A DNA stretch of 64,000 bases from Populus alba (Eukaryota > Streptophyta > Magnoliopsida > Malpighiales > Salicaceae): NCBI RefSeq assembly GCF_005239225.2, contig NC_133284.1:30180339-30244338 (forward strand), given 5' to 3'. Every line of letters begins with the position of its first letter. Within the stretch, counting starts at the first letter, position 1. The notes below the pieces were generated by a model. It worked only from the letters and a program-made list of their open reading frames with translations. It did no database searches and had not been told where the DNA came from. Positions 11,623 to 24,297 of this stretch are shown here, in pieces. The position numbers were made by a program, and so were the translations under genes.

Positions 11623-13457
11623 ATGTCTTCGGAGAAACCCATCAACAGTGTCAGTGCTGCAATTCAACAAAGCTTGCAACACATATCTCTTGGAACTCTA
11701 TGCAAATCTATAGCCACTTGGGGGCTGATCCTTTTACTGCTCTACACTGTCTTGTTTAACTATCCTTACTCTAGCCAGTCTATGAATAGATTCGCTCTCT
11801 TTAAGCTCAAATGGCCACCACTCTCAACTAATAATGCAACTACTTCTGCGAATGTTACTACTACTACCCCTACAAGTATCAGCCACATTGTATTTGCCAT
11901 GGTGAGTTCTGTGAACACATGGAAGCACAGGAAATCATATGTGGAATCATGGTGGAGACCAAATGTTACTCGAGGATATATTTTCCTTGATAGAGATCCC
12001 TCGCAAGGATTCCATCCTTGGCCCTCATCTTCTCCGCCTTTTCGCGTCAATGCACCTGTCAAATTTAGATTTAACCGCAGATATGAAACGCAGGTTAGAA
12101 TAGTACGTTCAATCATGGAGACTTTTATGCAGGGAGATAAAGATGTTAGATGGTATGTAATGGCAGATGATGACACCGTCTTATTTATTGATAATTTAGT
12201 GGAGGTTCTGGCCAAGTATAATCATTCCGAGTACTTCTACATCGGAATGAATTCGGAAAGTGTTAGCTCGAATGTTAATTTCGCGTTCGAAATGGCATTT
12301 GGTGGAGCTGGGTATGCTTTGAGTTACCCTCTAGCAGAAGCTTTATCCACGAAGTTGGATGCGTGTATTCAACGATATCCAAATGTACATTCCAGTGACT
12401 ATATTTTGCAGACGTGTTTGGCTGATTTTGGAGTTCCACTAACGCATCACAGAGGCTTTCACCAGGTATTTGATCATTCTATCAATGTTCATGTAGAAAT
12501 TAAGCAAAATCAATTCATAAACTAACTGATTCCTGTTGATTTATGGTGCTTTACTGAAGATTGATCTACATGGGGACATATCAGGCCTTCTATCAGCTCA
12601 TCAGCAGTCTCCTGTCCTCTCCCTTCACCACATCGATTTCGTAGATCCAATCTTCCCCTCCATGAATCGCTCTGCGTCCGTGAACCATCTAATGGAGGCT
12701 GCAAAAGTCGATCATTCACGGCTGTTGGAACAAACTATCTGCTACCAAAGGAAAAACAACTGGTCCTTTTCTACCTCATGGGGCTACTCCGCTCACATAT
12801 ACGAAAATATACACCCCCGAAGCTTTCTACTGCGACCTATCGAGACGTTTATACCGTGGCTGAGGATTTTTAAGCCACCATTCTATATGTTCAACACTCG
12901 AAGTCTCACCAATGATCCATGCGATGCTCCTCATGAATTCTTCATGGAATCTGTCGAGGAAACCAGAGGGAACCAAGTTGTTACGACCTACACCCGAAAA
13001 TCACCACGCAATTTGCCACCATGTTCATCAAGTGGCAATCAGTCTGCAAATCATATTTCCAAAATTCAAGTCTTTTCATCAGCAACAACATTAAAAAAGG
13101 TGAGTTTTTCCATCTCTTCCGTCACGTCACGAGCCAACATTGTTGTCAGACTTAGCTCTTGATATTAGCTAGATACATTTGACAGCCAAACACAATTTTG
13201 CTACAGTTCGTTAATTAAAATCCTCCTCTTGGTCAGGTAAACGGGCAGGATTGAAAAACAACATAAATATAAATTTGGGGCTTAGAAGTTTAATAAAACA
13301 ATTTCCTAAACAATTTAACTGTTTACTGGTCATCGCATGTATCTGGTGTATCTTGCAGGCTGGACTGATGGAATGCTGCGACGTTGAAGAGACAGCAGAC
13401 ATGAATATCACACATATCAAGTTAAGGGCTTGTATGAAAGATGAAGACATTGCCTGA
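11623..13457 (+). CDS. DUF604 / GT31-like glycosyltransferase, type II membrane protein
   Basis: Three exons (11623-12465, 12560-13099, 13359-13457) with GT-AG introns encode 493 residues. A short cytoplasmic tail is followed by one hydrophobic segment at about residues 30-47, then a Ser/Thr/Asn-rich stem. This is typical of Golgi type II enzymes. The luminal part carries the fringe/galactosyltransferase-like core, including ADDDT at residues 181-185, a DxD-type site for nucleotide-sugar and metal. It also carries the FGGAGYALSYPLAEAL block of the plant DUF604 family. Several N-x-S/T sequons are present. The sugar and acceptor are unknown; beta-1,3-glycosyl transfer is inferred from the family. 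The length is normal, the frame is intact and a TATA box lies at a sensible distance, so the gene looks functional. Confidence 0.93.
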
Positions 13458-14064
13458 ACATGTTATCAAGCACAAATGGAACGTATTAACTTGATTGTAC
13501 TTTCTTTTCTTCTTCTTTTTTTTTCCTGTTTATTGGTACGAGCTTAAGTGTGATGCTGGTTGGTGCTAAGTAGACAACTTCAACCCTCAAGTAGAGGACA
13601 GTACTTGAATTTCTAGGCTGTGTTTTTTTCAGTGGAATTTCTTCAACCAAGAATACAGTAACAAAATTACCTCATGCTACGTCTCAATTTGCAATTTTCT
13701 AAACACAAGCACGATTATTATGATTCTTCTCATGTGATTGTTGTGAATTGACCAGGTTTGATGCTTGTTCGGTTTAACTTGTGTCAGGAATGGTAATCTT
13801 TTTCTATTTCTGATATTCCAACAAAAAAATATTCACATCAAAATGTTTATTCTTGCACTCCTTTATCCCTTTTGATAGTTCAAATTTACCAGCGATTGTG
13901 TCCAAATCTGGACACCAACAGTGAGAACGGAAAAAATTACATTTAAGAATCATAGAGAAACTGAGACCACCTACAAAGCGTTAGCTTTATCAACTATTTC
14001 TGATGTATAATTTTTCATGGAACTTCAGTAGTTCAGCAACCAAATAAACTCAAATTGACGTGCC
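13458..14064. other. 3' flank of the DUF604 gene
   Basis: I see no gene or clear repeat. The stretch probably contains the 3' UTR and the polyadenylation region of the DUF604 gene. Confidence 0.5.
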
Positions 14065-14520
14065 TCAAATTGAATAGGAAGTTCCAGCGAGAGCCAACTG
14101 TAATGAGGATTTGACGAGCAGATGATCACTATATATCTACGATTTTCTGTAATCATCTTTGTTAAACTTACTAGTTAATGCATAAGTTTATCAATAAATC
14201 AGAAACCTGGAATGCATTATCAGGGCAGTTGTGGAAGAACTGTGCAATGGGTCCAGCATTTCCTGCTGGCGGTGATCGGAGAGAAACCGTGGGAGCAGGA
14301 AGAAAAACAAGCATGAAATCTGCAATTATGGCCATCACCTAAGGAAAAAATGAATACCAACTGAGGGATGGAAATAATACATTTTCAGAATGCAATGGAC
14401 AGGAAACCCTACAAAGTACTGACTTCTTAGAAATGATGATGATAGTCATACCACATCTGCAAAAACAACTTCCAGCTCATTGAAAAAATTCTCTCCCCGA
14501 CGCTCATACTCAGCAGCAGT
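14065..14520 (-). pseudogene. RETICULATA-related (DUF3411) gene fragment
   Basis: Three consecutive exons of a plastid-envelope RETICULATA-related protein remain. 14520-14452 begins TAAEYERRGENFFNE. 14338-14207 includes ADFMLVFLPAPTVSL and NCPDNAFQ. The third, from 14097, gives LALAGTSYS and then meets a stop at 14067. The exon lengths are in phase (69 and 132 nt) and the splice sites between them are canonical GT-AG, so this is a genomic fragment and not a retrocopy. The N-terminal transit peptide, the earlier exons and the C-terminal membrane segments are not found nearby. Intact family members are plastid-envelope membrane proteins affecting leaf mesophyll and vein development. This copy cannot make a full protein. 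Confidence 0.8.
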
Positions 14521-15039
14521 CTACAAAATCAAAAAACTTAAAAGTCATGATAACGTACAAATTATAATGGCAGTATAAACCATAAACAGAGGAGGCGAAC
14601 TGGAAGGGACGGAGAAGGAAGACATAAAACCAAAAAAACCAAAAACAATTACATGCATAGCGAGTTATCGTTATAATTTACAAATGGAGCTGACTAAAAA
14701 TTTCCCGCTTCAAGTTTTGTTGTACTCATCACTTCTTTCCGGGGATGGAGGTGCTTGTAAACTTGATAGCTTTGGGCAAGGATCAGTCAAATAGATTTTG
14801 CATTTAATCATTGTGTAAAAAAAAAAAAAAAAAGAAGTCATATCTACACTATTAAAAAAACCTTATTATCAATTTAGTTCTTCTAAAAGGGGAGATGCTC
14901 TTACAATAGTGAATAGTATGTGCAAATCTTACTTTTCAAGTGTCTAGGAGTATGGTGACTTTTGTTTCTGTTTCACTTCAAAAAAACATTAAGGTTGTAT
15001 GAAATTACGTTTTTACCTATGTTTATGTACGTTTTAAAA
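14521..15039. other. Spacer, no gene seen
   Basis: AT-rich DNA with a poly(A) run near 14818. A short open minus-strand stretch near 14690-14775 does not match a family I recognise. Confidence 0.5.
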
Positions 15040-15059
15040 ATGTATTTAACATTACAAAA

Positions 15060-15312
15060 AAGCCAATTTAAAATATTTTTAATATGTTGATATTATAAAT
15101 AAATAAAAATTATTTTAATATATTTTCAAGTAAAAAATACTTTAAAAAAACACCCTCCACTACAACGCTAAACACAAACTTAAATTGATTTTTTCTTAGT
15201 GTTTTTTTGATGTATTAATATCAAAAATAAAATAAAAATTAAAAAAATTATTTTAATATATTTTTAAATAAAAAATATTAAAAAATAACATACACCACAA
15301 TAGAAAACACCA
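15060..15312 (+). repeat. Two tandem copies of an AT-rich MITE-like repeat
   Basis: Two direct copies (about 15060-15165 and 15195-15312) share the string TTTTAATATATTTT followed by A-rich sequence and then a CCACTACAA or CACCACAAT tail. Related sequences recur at 40868-41008, 56997-57130, 60356-60530 and 60548-60720, so this is a dispersed family. No coding capacity is seen. Exact ends and target duplications are not resolved. Confidence 0.65.
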
Positions 15313-15344
15313 CATTTATAAAGTAGGAATCCATGAGTGCCAAT

Positions 15345-15450
15345 TAATTGAAAATCCAAGTAGCCTACTGGTTTAAGTATTCTTGGATTCGAGTTTGAAT
15401 GCCTTTTTGTATCTAATTTTAGAAATAAATTTCGTTTATCACACCACCTA
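15345..15450 (+). repeat. Possible degenerate SINE
   Basis: TAGCCTACTGGTTTAAG resembles an A box and GATTCGAGTTTGAATGCC, 18 bp further on, resembles a B box. The spacing is shorter than usual and the 3' end is not clear, so the call is weak. Confidence 0.3.
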
Positions 15451-15459
15451 TAAATTAAG

Positions 15460-16039
15460 TAAAAATAAAATAAAATACAAATACATAGACAGAAATGTAT
15501 AGAATATATAAATCATCAATATTTTGACTGTGTTTTTTTATGTACACAACTTAACTTAGTTTTTGAACGATGGCGATCGATAATGATGGGTTTAATCTAT
15601 CTAATATAATTTCTTATAGTCTCGATCGAGAGTTAGTTTGTTTTGTAAATGGATTTCAACATGACAAGATGTTTGGTAAAATCAAAATTTACCTTTTACC
15701 TTAGTTTTTCAAAGCTTGTCACTCAAAAGATAAACATTTGGGTGCTGCTCCTGTTTAACTAATATCAATTATCACGAATTTCTTGATGTAAATATTTGAT
15801 TTGATACGTGAAAAAGCTGGCCTGAATTATCTTTAAAATAAAATACACATTCAAATAGAGCTCTATTTTTTTTTTTAATTCGACAAGTTATATGTACATG
15901 AACAGTACAGACATAGATTTCTTTTAGCTTAAATCTTTTTTTTTTATATATATATATATAAATTATTGTTAAAATAACTAAGATAAAATACAAAAGAAAG
16001 TTAGAATTCTTAATAATCTATTTATTATGAATGCCATAT

Positions 16040-16072
<33 letters not shown>

Positions 16073-16990
16073 TATTTTTTATGATGAGTTTAGGAAGAAA
16101 ACTATTGCAAAAACTTGGTCCATTGCATGGTTAGATCATGAGCAGTCCCAGATTGCATGATCCTTTTTTGAACAACCCGTATAAAAAAGACCTTGTTGTT
16201 TTGTTTTTTCCTTTGGATGCAACATTTAGTTTAATTGCAGACATTGAATAAATGATCTTCCATGTGAAAATCCATGGCTTAACCTTCCTTTTCAAACGGT
16301 TCCTCTTTCACGTTTCTCTCTCACATTCGCACACGAAACTTCCATCGTTTTTTGGTTGCAGGATGACGAGCTTCAGATCATGCGTTGCGTTCACTAGGCA
16401 GCAGCATCATCGGCATTTCTACCTTCTCTTTTGCCCAGAAAAACATGCATGGTACCACCCTGTCCATTTGCATATATTTTTGTTTATGACTCTCATGCAA
16501 AGCTTTGTGACTTAGTTTGGTGTGGATAAACATGGCAACACTCTATCCATTTTCACATATTTTTGTTTATGATTCCAGTGCAAAGTTTTTGCAATGCTTC
16601 TAATTCCTCTGTTCTTGCAGTAAACATTGTGGAAACTTCTTTCAAGCCTTTTGTTTGTCCATGCATCTCTTTAGATTGCTATTTTATTTCAGTATCATAG
16701 CTTCGTACTTGCATTTATGGCTCCGCAAACAAGTTCAAAGATGGCCAAGCGTAGCGCGAGCAGCCTGCCTTATTATAACTAAGCATTCATTCGTTTTCAC
16801 TAATACAACTTTTATTTCTCAGTGTTTGTGTGTGTATAATAACTGACAGGTCAATGCATTTAATTTATAAAATATGTTCGATTAAAGACCCATGATTGAA
16901 AGCGCTGAAGGCATGATAATAACATAACATGCCTGCCTGAGCTTGGCAGAATGCTAAACCTAGATAATATAAGTTTAGTAAAACATCAAA
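15460..16990. other. AT-rich spacer with microsatellites
   Basis: Contains poly(T) and AT runs, including a long (AT)n at 16036-16072. Open frames at 16252-16515 and 16655-16846 have no recognisable domain and look like chance frames. No supported gene. Confidence 0.55.
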
Positions 16991-16999
16991 TTTCGTATC

Positions 17000-17680
17000 C
17001 TTAAATTTAGTTATATGTTACAAAAAGTTAATAATCTTTTCAAGTCCCATATTGGGTCATGTTTGTTCATGACACTTGACATAAAATGTTAAGGACAAGA
17101 ATATTCATCATCATACACCCTTGGGTATATAAAAGTCTTCTATGGACCTACCATATTCCTGTAAACATTAATATTGAAGGGGATAACGTACAAACGTTTT
17201 CTATTAATGTTATGTAAGAGTTATTTCCATTAACATTAATATTATATAAAAGATATTTTCTTCCCCATTAATGCTTTTAGAAGGAAAAACCTCTCCACTC
17301 CTTCTAGCAAAAAAGGTAACGTTCAGGGAGTATAAATACTCCTTGAACCACCCAGGTTAGAGGTTCATATTTTTTCTATTCTCTAAAGTATTTATATTCT
17401 TATTTTCAAAACATTTATCATATACAAATAAAAACAAACACTTTTGCTCTTGAAATTAAAGTTCATTCTCTCATGTATTGCAATTACTGATTTTATTATT
17501 GAATAGTCCCTAAATCCTATTAGAAGAAACTGTTTTTACAAGTGTCTAGTCTTTTATCACCAACCATCAATTTTGTGAATTTCAAAGAAGGAAATATGGA
17601 AGTGAACGTGTGATAATCCTTCATCTAAATACTTCAGATTCTCATTTCTTAGCATATTGAATTTTGAAATATCATCAATT
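17000..17680 (+). repeat. Remnant 5' LTR and primer-site region of a Gypsy element
   Basis: A TATA-like GAGTATAAATACTCC near 17327 and a tail resembling the LTR end (TGATTTTATTATTGAATAG near 17491) precede ATTGACGTCGTTTGTGGGAA at about 17678. The last resembles the TTGGCGCCGTTTGTGGGAA start of many plant Gypsy internal regions. A gag remnant in the same orientation begins about 600 bp downstream. Another stretch with a similar tail lies at 44980-45330. Confidence 0.55.
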
Positions 17681-18329
17681 GACGTCGTTTGTGGGAACTG
17701 ATTTCTTTCCTACGATGGGTAGAGAGATTATGTTTGGAGTAATCTTTTATTAAGAGAGTTTCACATCAATGAGAACAACATTTAGAGGGGCTAGAGGGTC
17801 ATCTTAGTAGAAAGCTCTCTAAGTCATTTTGTCTAGCTTTTTTTAGATAAGACAATTGTCTCATGGTTAGGGGGTAGTTTGTGGTTGAGAAGCTGATATT
17901 GAAAGAGCTACATCATGTGTTAAGACTTACCAAGGTGGCATGGTTCGGTGTTGTCCTTAGGTTGACAACACGACTTAAGAAATGGCTTTGTACCTAGTGG
18001 ATGAGTTGTTGTATCTCTAATGGTGTAGACGTGCTAGCTACTATAAGAAGGTTCGTGGCACGTCCACCCTAAGAGTATCCTAATTGTATGCCATTAATTG
18101 CAATAAAGGGATGTCAAAATCAGCTATCAATCCCATCGTTACGCGCTAGAACTCTTTAACTCTCTAAAGCCTGTTAGATAAAAGTTTAAGAGAAGTATAA
18201 TTGGTTGATATCTCCATCATGAGACCTAGAATCCTCATAAGATAAAAGGGATCTCTTTTATCTAAATGCATCTTACATACTTATATCCCTAAGGAGTACA
18301 TCTCCATAAAAATCACCCTGGACAACTAT

Positions 18330-20940
18330 GATGACCTGGCAAGTCTATGAAAGTATGTCCAAAATACATGTAGAAACCTTGAGCTGGTCATCCAAAACAG
18401 TGATTATATGTGCAAGATACTTCTTATGACCTTCAGAGGGTCAACACAAGCGTGGTATAACAACTTGAAGCCAGGATCTTTCTTGGGTTCAATAACCTCT
18501 ATACTAAACTTGTGTCACATTTTAGTATTAGTATGCCTATCAAGAGGAACGTCATAAAAGTCTTTGATGTTATTCAATTAGGAGCGGCCACTCAAGCATA
18601 CTTAAAAAGGTTCAATAAAAAGATACTCAAGGTGAAAGAATTAATTAAGCTAATAGCCTTACAGGCTTTGATAAGTGGAGTAAGAGAATATTTTTTGTGG
18701 AAGGACCTCTATAATTTATCAGACTGAAGCTTGTTAAAGGTCAAATAAGTCATGGAGAATCATATACAGATAGAGAAAGCTAGTATGTTGAGGTGTGGAC
18801 CTCCCTATTTCTATTAGGAGGAAAATGAAATTTGCAAACAGAATCTTTCTTTCAATAGAGAGAATAATTCAAAAAATATCAAAAAAGGCTAGTATGAGAG
18901 TATATACAATATACCGAGAAGAGGAATAAAACTCCCCTAAATTCCATTCTTATAGAAGTCTTCACAACCATTAAGGTGAAAGATTATATTCAATATCCAT
19001 TTTCTATGGAGTTGCCTCTACATACCCGCACCTTTAAATTTTTTTGTCTATTTCATAAGGACAAAAGATATAACACTGAATATTGCTTCACATTAAGGAA
19101 AGAGATTAAAAGGCTAATAGCCAAAGGCTATTTGAAGCAACTTATTAAAGGGAATACCCATATGGACCGAGATAAAAAATAACCCATTCAACCCATTCAA
19201 GCCTTGCCTGAAATCAACATGATTTTTATAGGAACCTATGTAGAATGAGATACTTCCAGTAGAAAACAGAATTATGAAAAACAAGTCCTCACAATGGTTT
19301 GTGTCGCACGTGTATAGTGAATCGTCCACCCTCAAAGTATAATGTAAGTCTATCCGGAAAATATAGAAAGACAATGAATTCTTGTCTTTGATCAGTATAA
19401 AATTAAAATGTGAGTCATCACCTAATATTCTGGTCACTAGGAACCTTAACTGATCTTAGAGATCGGGTATAAAGACTAGTTGCGTAAAGGGAAGATATTA
19501 GCACCCTAACTACGCTCTACCTAAGGTAAGCTGCATTGTTTTGTTGTCTGATAAAATCTAAGGTCTTGTTGCACCTAGAAAAAAAAAACACCATGAGGTG
19601 ACTTCAAAGCTGAGTTTTATTTGAATGAATAATCACTTTGCATACTCGCATGAAAACAAGGCTTATCGCTCCTAAATACAAGCATTTGAGATGAAGAAAT
19701 GTCATATTTGATAATCCTTTCATGAGGCTGAAATATATCATTTGCAGACCCCTTTTGAGCCTAGTAATGTTTTTTTGGTAATAATCTTGGTTAGAATCAC
19801 ACCCCACGCTAAGAGGTAAATGCGAGAGATATACAAAAAACCTCGCCGATTGAAAATGCCCAAGCAACACTGAGGGGCATAAAAGAAAATTTTCAATGAT
19901 CAAAGGTGTCCAAAATCCCTAATTAGCCATCAAACTTTAATATTTATGCAATTAAGCCCATGATTTGACCAAAATTAATTCTCAAAAATTATAATTTGAC
20001 CCCATAACTTTAATGTTTTCCAATTAAAACCCAAATTAACTTCAAAATTAATTTTTCTTGCAATAAAACCCTTCATAAATTCGATTTAGCCCTTTAATAA
20101 ATTTTATTGAGTCCATTAAACATCTGATTTTAGACATTTATTTTTCAAATTGAATTTTCTTTGTTAGTCTCATTAATCAACGATATACTGTTAAATTTTA
20201 ATTCTTGTATTTTTAAACCTCCTCAATCAATTTTTAGTTATTTTCTGGGTGCTTTGGCATGCCCCTCTCACTGTTATTAGTTTTTGGATTTGTTTTTAGT
20301 CTGAATATATATTTTTTTATTTTTGAAAGAGAAAAAAATGAATTTAGAGAGTAACCCAAAAATGGGTTATGACAGTTTGTTAGCAGAGCCCATGGAGCGA
20401 GTCTATTGCTTTCACACTAGAATATAAAGAGGGGGTGGCCTACCCCCATGAGGATATATTGATCATTTTCACAATTCTTGCCAACCATAACGTCCACAGG
20501 ATATTGGTAGATGGTGGCAACCTAGTCAACATCCTTTCTAGGGATGTAATATCCCAGATAGGGATAGATCACTTAAAGATGACTCATGTGAAGGCTTGTT
20601 TGATTGGGATTGTATGGTCTAGAATACTAGTTAAGGGTATCTTGAAAATTGTGATCATGATAGAAACTTACCCTAAGTGTCTCACCTTTTAATAAACATT
20701 TATGGTGATAGACACAACTCTAGCCTACAACATCACAATAGGAATACCTTTTCTATACAAGCTCAATATAAACATAAGTACAAGGTATATTTGGTCTTGA
20801 AACTCTCCACCCATAAAAGGGGTGGTTGTTGTAAAAGGAAACCATAAGACTTCTAAACATTATGCCTTTATATATTTGAAGGGTAAAAAGTCTTTCGTTT
20901 TGGACCTGTAAGGTCCCTTAAAGAAAATGATGGAAGTTAG
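18330..20940 (+). pseudogene. Decayed Gypsy gag-protease, split by a solo LTR
   Basis: Gag similarity starts near 18380 (TFRGSTQAWYNNLKPGS) and continues through 18512-18727 (AYLKRFNKKILKVKEL, LWKDLYNLSD). The FHKDKRYNTEYC-type knuckle region is at about 19046-19100. The aspartic protease is at 20435-20692 with VDGG in place of the usual DTG/DSG. A post-protease segment (about 20690-20870) holds GVVVVKGNHKTSKHY. Frames are broken by stops and indels and reverse transcriptase is absent. A solo LTR (19302-20374) is inserted between gag and protease. The element is old and dead. Confidence 0.8.
19302..20374 (-). mobile_element. Solo LTR of an Ogre/Tat-like Gypsy element
   Basis: The copy has TG...CA termini and a perfect 5-bp duplication GTTTG (19297-19301 and 20375-20379), with no internal coding region. 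It is a shorter, diverged relative of the LTR at 33199-35351. They share the terminal TGTCGCACGTG, the GTTGCGTAAAGGGAAG block (19471 onward) and a long series of matching AT-rich segments ending in AAATGGGTTA. By comparison with the promoter direction of the 33-35 kb copy, its true orientation is minus. It arose by recombination between two LTRs after an insertion into the Gypsy remnant. Confidence 0.9.
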
Positions 20941-20949
20941 AACCAAAGC

Positions 20950-22371
20950 CACATAATAATTGAAAGAGTATTTTTAGGGCAAGAGGAAAGGGCAAGGTTG
21001 TTAAAATCACGTTTCGACTCATAAAATCGTAGAAAAAATTGAAAATGGGTAAAATCGGTTGAAATTGCAAAAAATCACGAGTTCAGGACCAATTGAATGA
21101 TTTCACCAAAACATAAGTAAATATTTCCCTCCATGCTACAGCTGTCTAGCGCTTATTGGCTGGGTAAATGCATAATCACTCATATGTGCCTATGCCTATA
21201 ACACCGATGAGAACGAGGTGGCTTATAGGCAAATAACAGATGCACATAAGACCACAAATTTGTTTCAAGTAAAATCAATCATCAGCTGCCACACATCAAT
21301 GAATATTTGCTTAATTTGCTTTAGTGTCTTTTCTGTTGTGTCCTTGTTTGTTTTCTTCTACATCGAGAAGAGAAAGTCAAAAAGGTATCAATGAAGTGAG
21401 CAGGGCAACATATATCATATCAGACAATAAGCCCATATAGCATTTTCAAGTAATAGGTGCGCCATGTTTTATTTTCTTATATTGGTGTTGAGCTTTTTAT
21501 ATAGTCTTAAACTAGTAGAAAATAAAGCTAGTTTTAGTTTATATAACATACTAGTAAATTATTTGTTTTATGTTTGTTAATTATTAGTTAATGAAAAGTT
21601 ACTTAAATTATGTATGAATTTTTATTTGAACCATGTATTTTAAGATATTTGAACTATATATAAAATTTTATTTAGAACATGTATTTTAAGATTCTTGAGC
21701 TATGTATGAATTTTTATTTGAAGTAGGAATTTTTTTTAATATATTTTTAAATTTCTTATGATTTTTTAATTTTATAATCCGAATTTATTACATCTTTTCC
21801 ATGCCAAATTATAAATATGTTTTTAATAAACTTGGAAAGGAGCAACCACCAAGCTCTACCTTAAAGTCATCTTTATAACAATTACTAATGCCTAGAATCA
21901 ATCCAGACATGATGACTCATAGATTCCAAGTTAATCTAACATGCACTTTTATCCAACCAAAAAGAAGAAGAAGAAAATTCGGGGAACTAAAAGAAGCTCA
22001 ACCAAGAATGAGATTAACAAAAACATCCTCTCTTGAGCTATCCCAAGAACTTCTTAAGTAAACAACCAAAATTAATTTGGTTTTTTCTCTAAATCTTTCA
22101 CCAACATCAAAATTTATTAATCTGGTGTACTTTATATTATAAAATACAATAAAACCTTTTATTTTTCTAATATAAAATGAAATTCTCTTTATTTAAGATG
22201 CAGTATTTTATAACTATACACAGATTCAAAGTCAAGAATATGAACGAAACGTATCAAATTTGAATAAGGCAAATGGGATAGTTATAGTCAAGCTTGTAGG
22301 CCGAAACAAAGAAAGAGGACAGACTGACAAATGCTAACGCAGGAGATGATATCAGATTAGATCGACCAAAC
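20950..22371. other. AT-rich spacer upstream of the reductase gene
   Basis: No gene seen. At 20997 the string CAAGGTTGTTAAAATCAC resembles the start of a hAT-type terminal repeat, but I could not find the matching inverted end. The final 200 bp form the promoter region of the downstream reductase. Confidence 0.5.
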
Positions 22372-22377
22372 TATAAG
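22372..22377 (+). promoter_or_regulatory. TATA box of the reductase gene
   Basis: TATAAG within ACTATAAGTAG lies 67 bp upstream of the start codon at 22445. An A-rich leader lies between them. Confidence 0.5.
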
Positions 22378-22444
22378 TAGTTTACTTGATCACATAGACA
22401 GGGAGCGTCAGGCGAAAAAAAAAAAACAGAGAGTGAGAGTGATA

Positions 22445-24260
22445 ATGAGCACTGGAGCCGGAAAGATCGTGTGCGTGACTGGAGCCTCGGGTTATATAGC
22501 TTCATGGATAGTCAAGCTCCTCCTCTCACGTGGTTACACTGTCAAGGCCTCTGTTCGTGACCCAAGTGAGTCACTCACTCGCTCCCTCTATCATCTCTTT
22601 CACTTGCACGGCTTCTTTCTTTTTTTCCTTTTTTTTTGAAAAATGGTGAAGTATTTGAAAAATCTTTTCCTTTTTTGTGCTTAAATGGCTGGGGTATGAA
22701 ATTGGGTTAAGCCTCTCTCTCACCCAATTGAGTTAGAACCATTTCTTTCATGTTTAAGCGCACAATTCCCCTTCTTGTACGGGGAAAGATACCTGCTTTA
22801 AGTAAAGTTCCGGTAGTGTTTCTGGCTTGTCTTCTTTGTCGATTTATCTTTTTTAAAAAAAAAAAAATCTTTTTTTATCTAATTTGAACCGTGATTCTAC
22901 ATAAATTCAGACTTTTGGATCACTTGTTTTGTGATTTCTTGAGTCTCTCAGGTTTACCATTTCTCATGATATTTTAGCTCTTGAAATTTATGTCAACCAT
23001 CTTTTTTCCTGATTTAAGTGGTCATACTGCAGTGACGCCACATAAATCCAGACTTTTGGATCACTTAGTCTTGTGATTTCTGGAGTTTCTCAGGTTTATC
23101 ATTCCTCATGGTATTTTAACTCCTGAAATTCGTGTCAATCCATCTTGTTACCTGATTTCAGTGGCCATACTGCAGTAATGCCGCATTGTAAAAAATTGGT
23201 CGTTTTATGTCATTTTGTAACCATGTAGTAGTAATAATGAAAGGTGCATGTACAGAAATGCTAGTATGCGTTACTTGTTTTCTCTTGAACTGAACCATGA
23301 AATTCCTTATGCAAAATGCTCTTGCTAAAAAATAACGCTGCTTCATCATGCATTATATTGCACTAAAACTGAAAGTAATCTATTTTAGTGTGCCTTGGAG
23401 AAATATGATGTTATTGACTATATAGTTCGGGCATGCTTTGTTCATCATGACAGAATGATCTTACTTGTGTTTTTTCCTGTGAGGTTGACTTAGGGGAAAT
23501 AGTGTACTTGTTGCAATTTTAATTTTGCCCTTCACAATTTATCTTTACCAAAAACTACTTGCAATTCCAGTGATTTACTGGCTGTTTTCAATTTATATTC
23601 CACAGATGATCCCAAAAAGACACAACACTTGCGTGCACTCAGTGGAGCTCAGGAGAGACTTGAGCTGGTCAAAGCAAACTTATTGGAAGAAGGCTCCTTT
23701 GATTCTATTGTTGAAGGGTGTGAAGGTGTTTTCCACACTGCATCTCCTTTTTATCATGATGTCAAGGACCCACAGGTTAATCCTGCATACCCACTCTTAA
23801 ATAACTGCAGTTTTTCTTATGTACTTGAAACTTCATTATTTATGAAAATCAGGTAGAAACTTAAATAGTGCCTCAAAATAGAATGTATCTCTATCACAAT
23901 CATTGTGATATTCATATGCAACAGGATGCTGGAATATTACACCCTGGATGCTGTCTAAATGCCAAATACTTTGAAATATTAAATAATTAATATTGAAATC
24001 GATTTAAAGAACAAAACATTATGGATCAGTCTTCCATACTTTATTTGAATCCAAAATTAACAGCAGTACATGGTGGGTTCATTATTTTATTGATTCACTG
24101 TCAGGAATAGAATGGCATTGTGAACAGATTTACTTCCTGCTAATTAAGATGCTGTCACAAGAGCTCATGGCTATGAGCAGGATGTGATATTGTTTCATAT
24201 CATTCATTGTTGACGTACATGAAAGTCAGGCTATGGATAGGATGCAGCAGTTCTTTGAGA

Positions 24261-24297
<37 letters not shown>

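Noticed and set aside
11766..12215. Minus-strand frame of 149 codons
   Set aside because: It is antisense to the intact DUF604 exon and has no domain of its own.
22433..22444. Upstream extension of the reductase start
   Set aside because: It would begin at a GTG codon; the first in-frame ATG at 22445 gives the normal family length.
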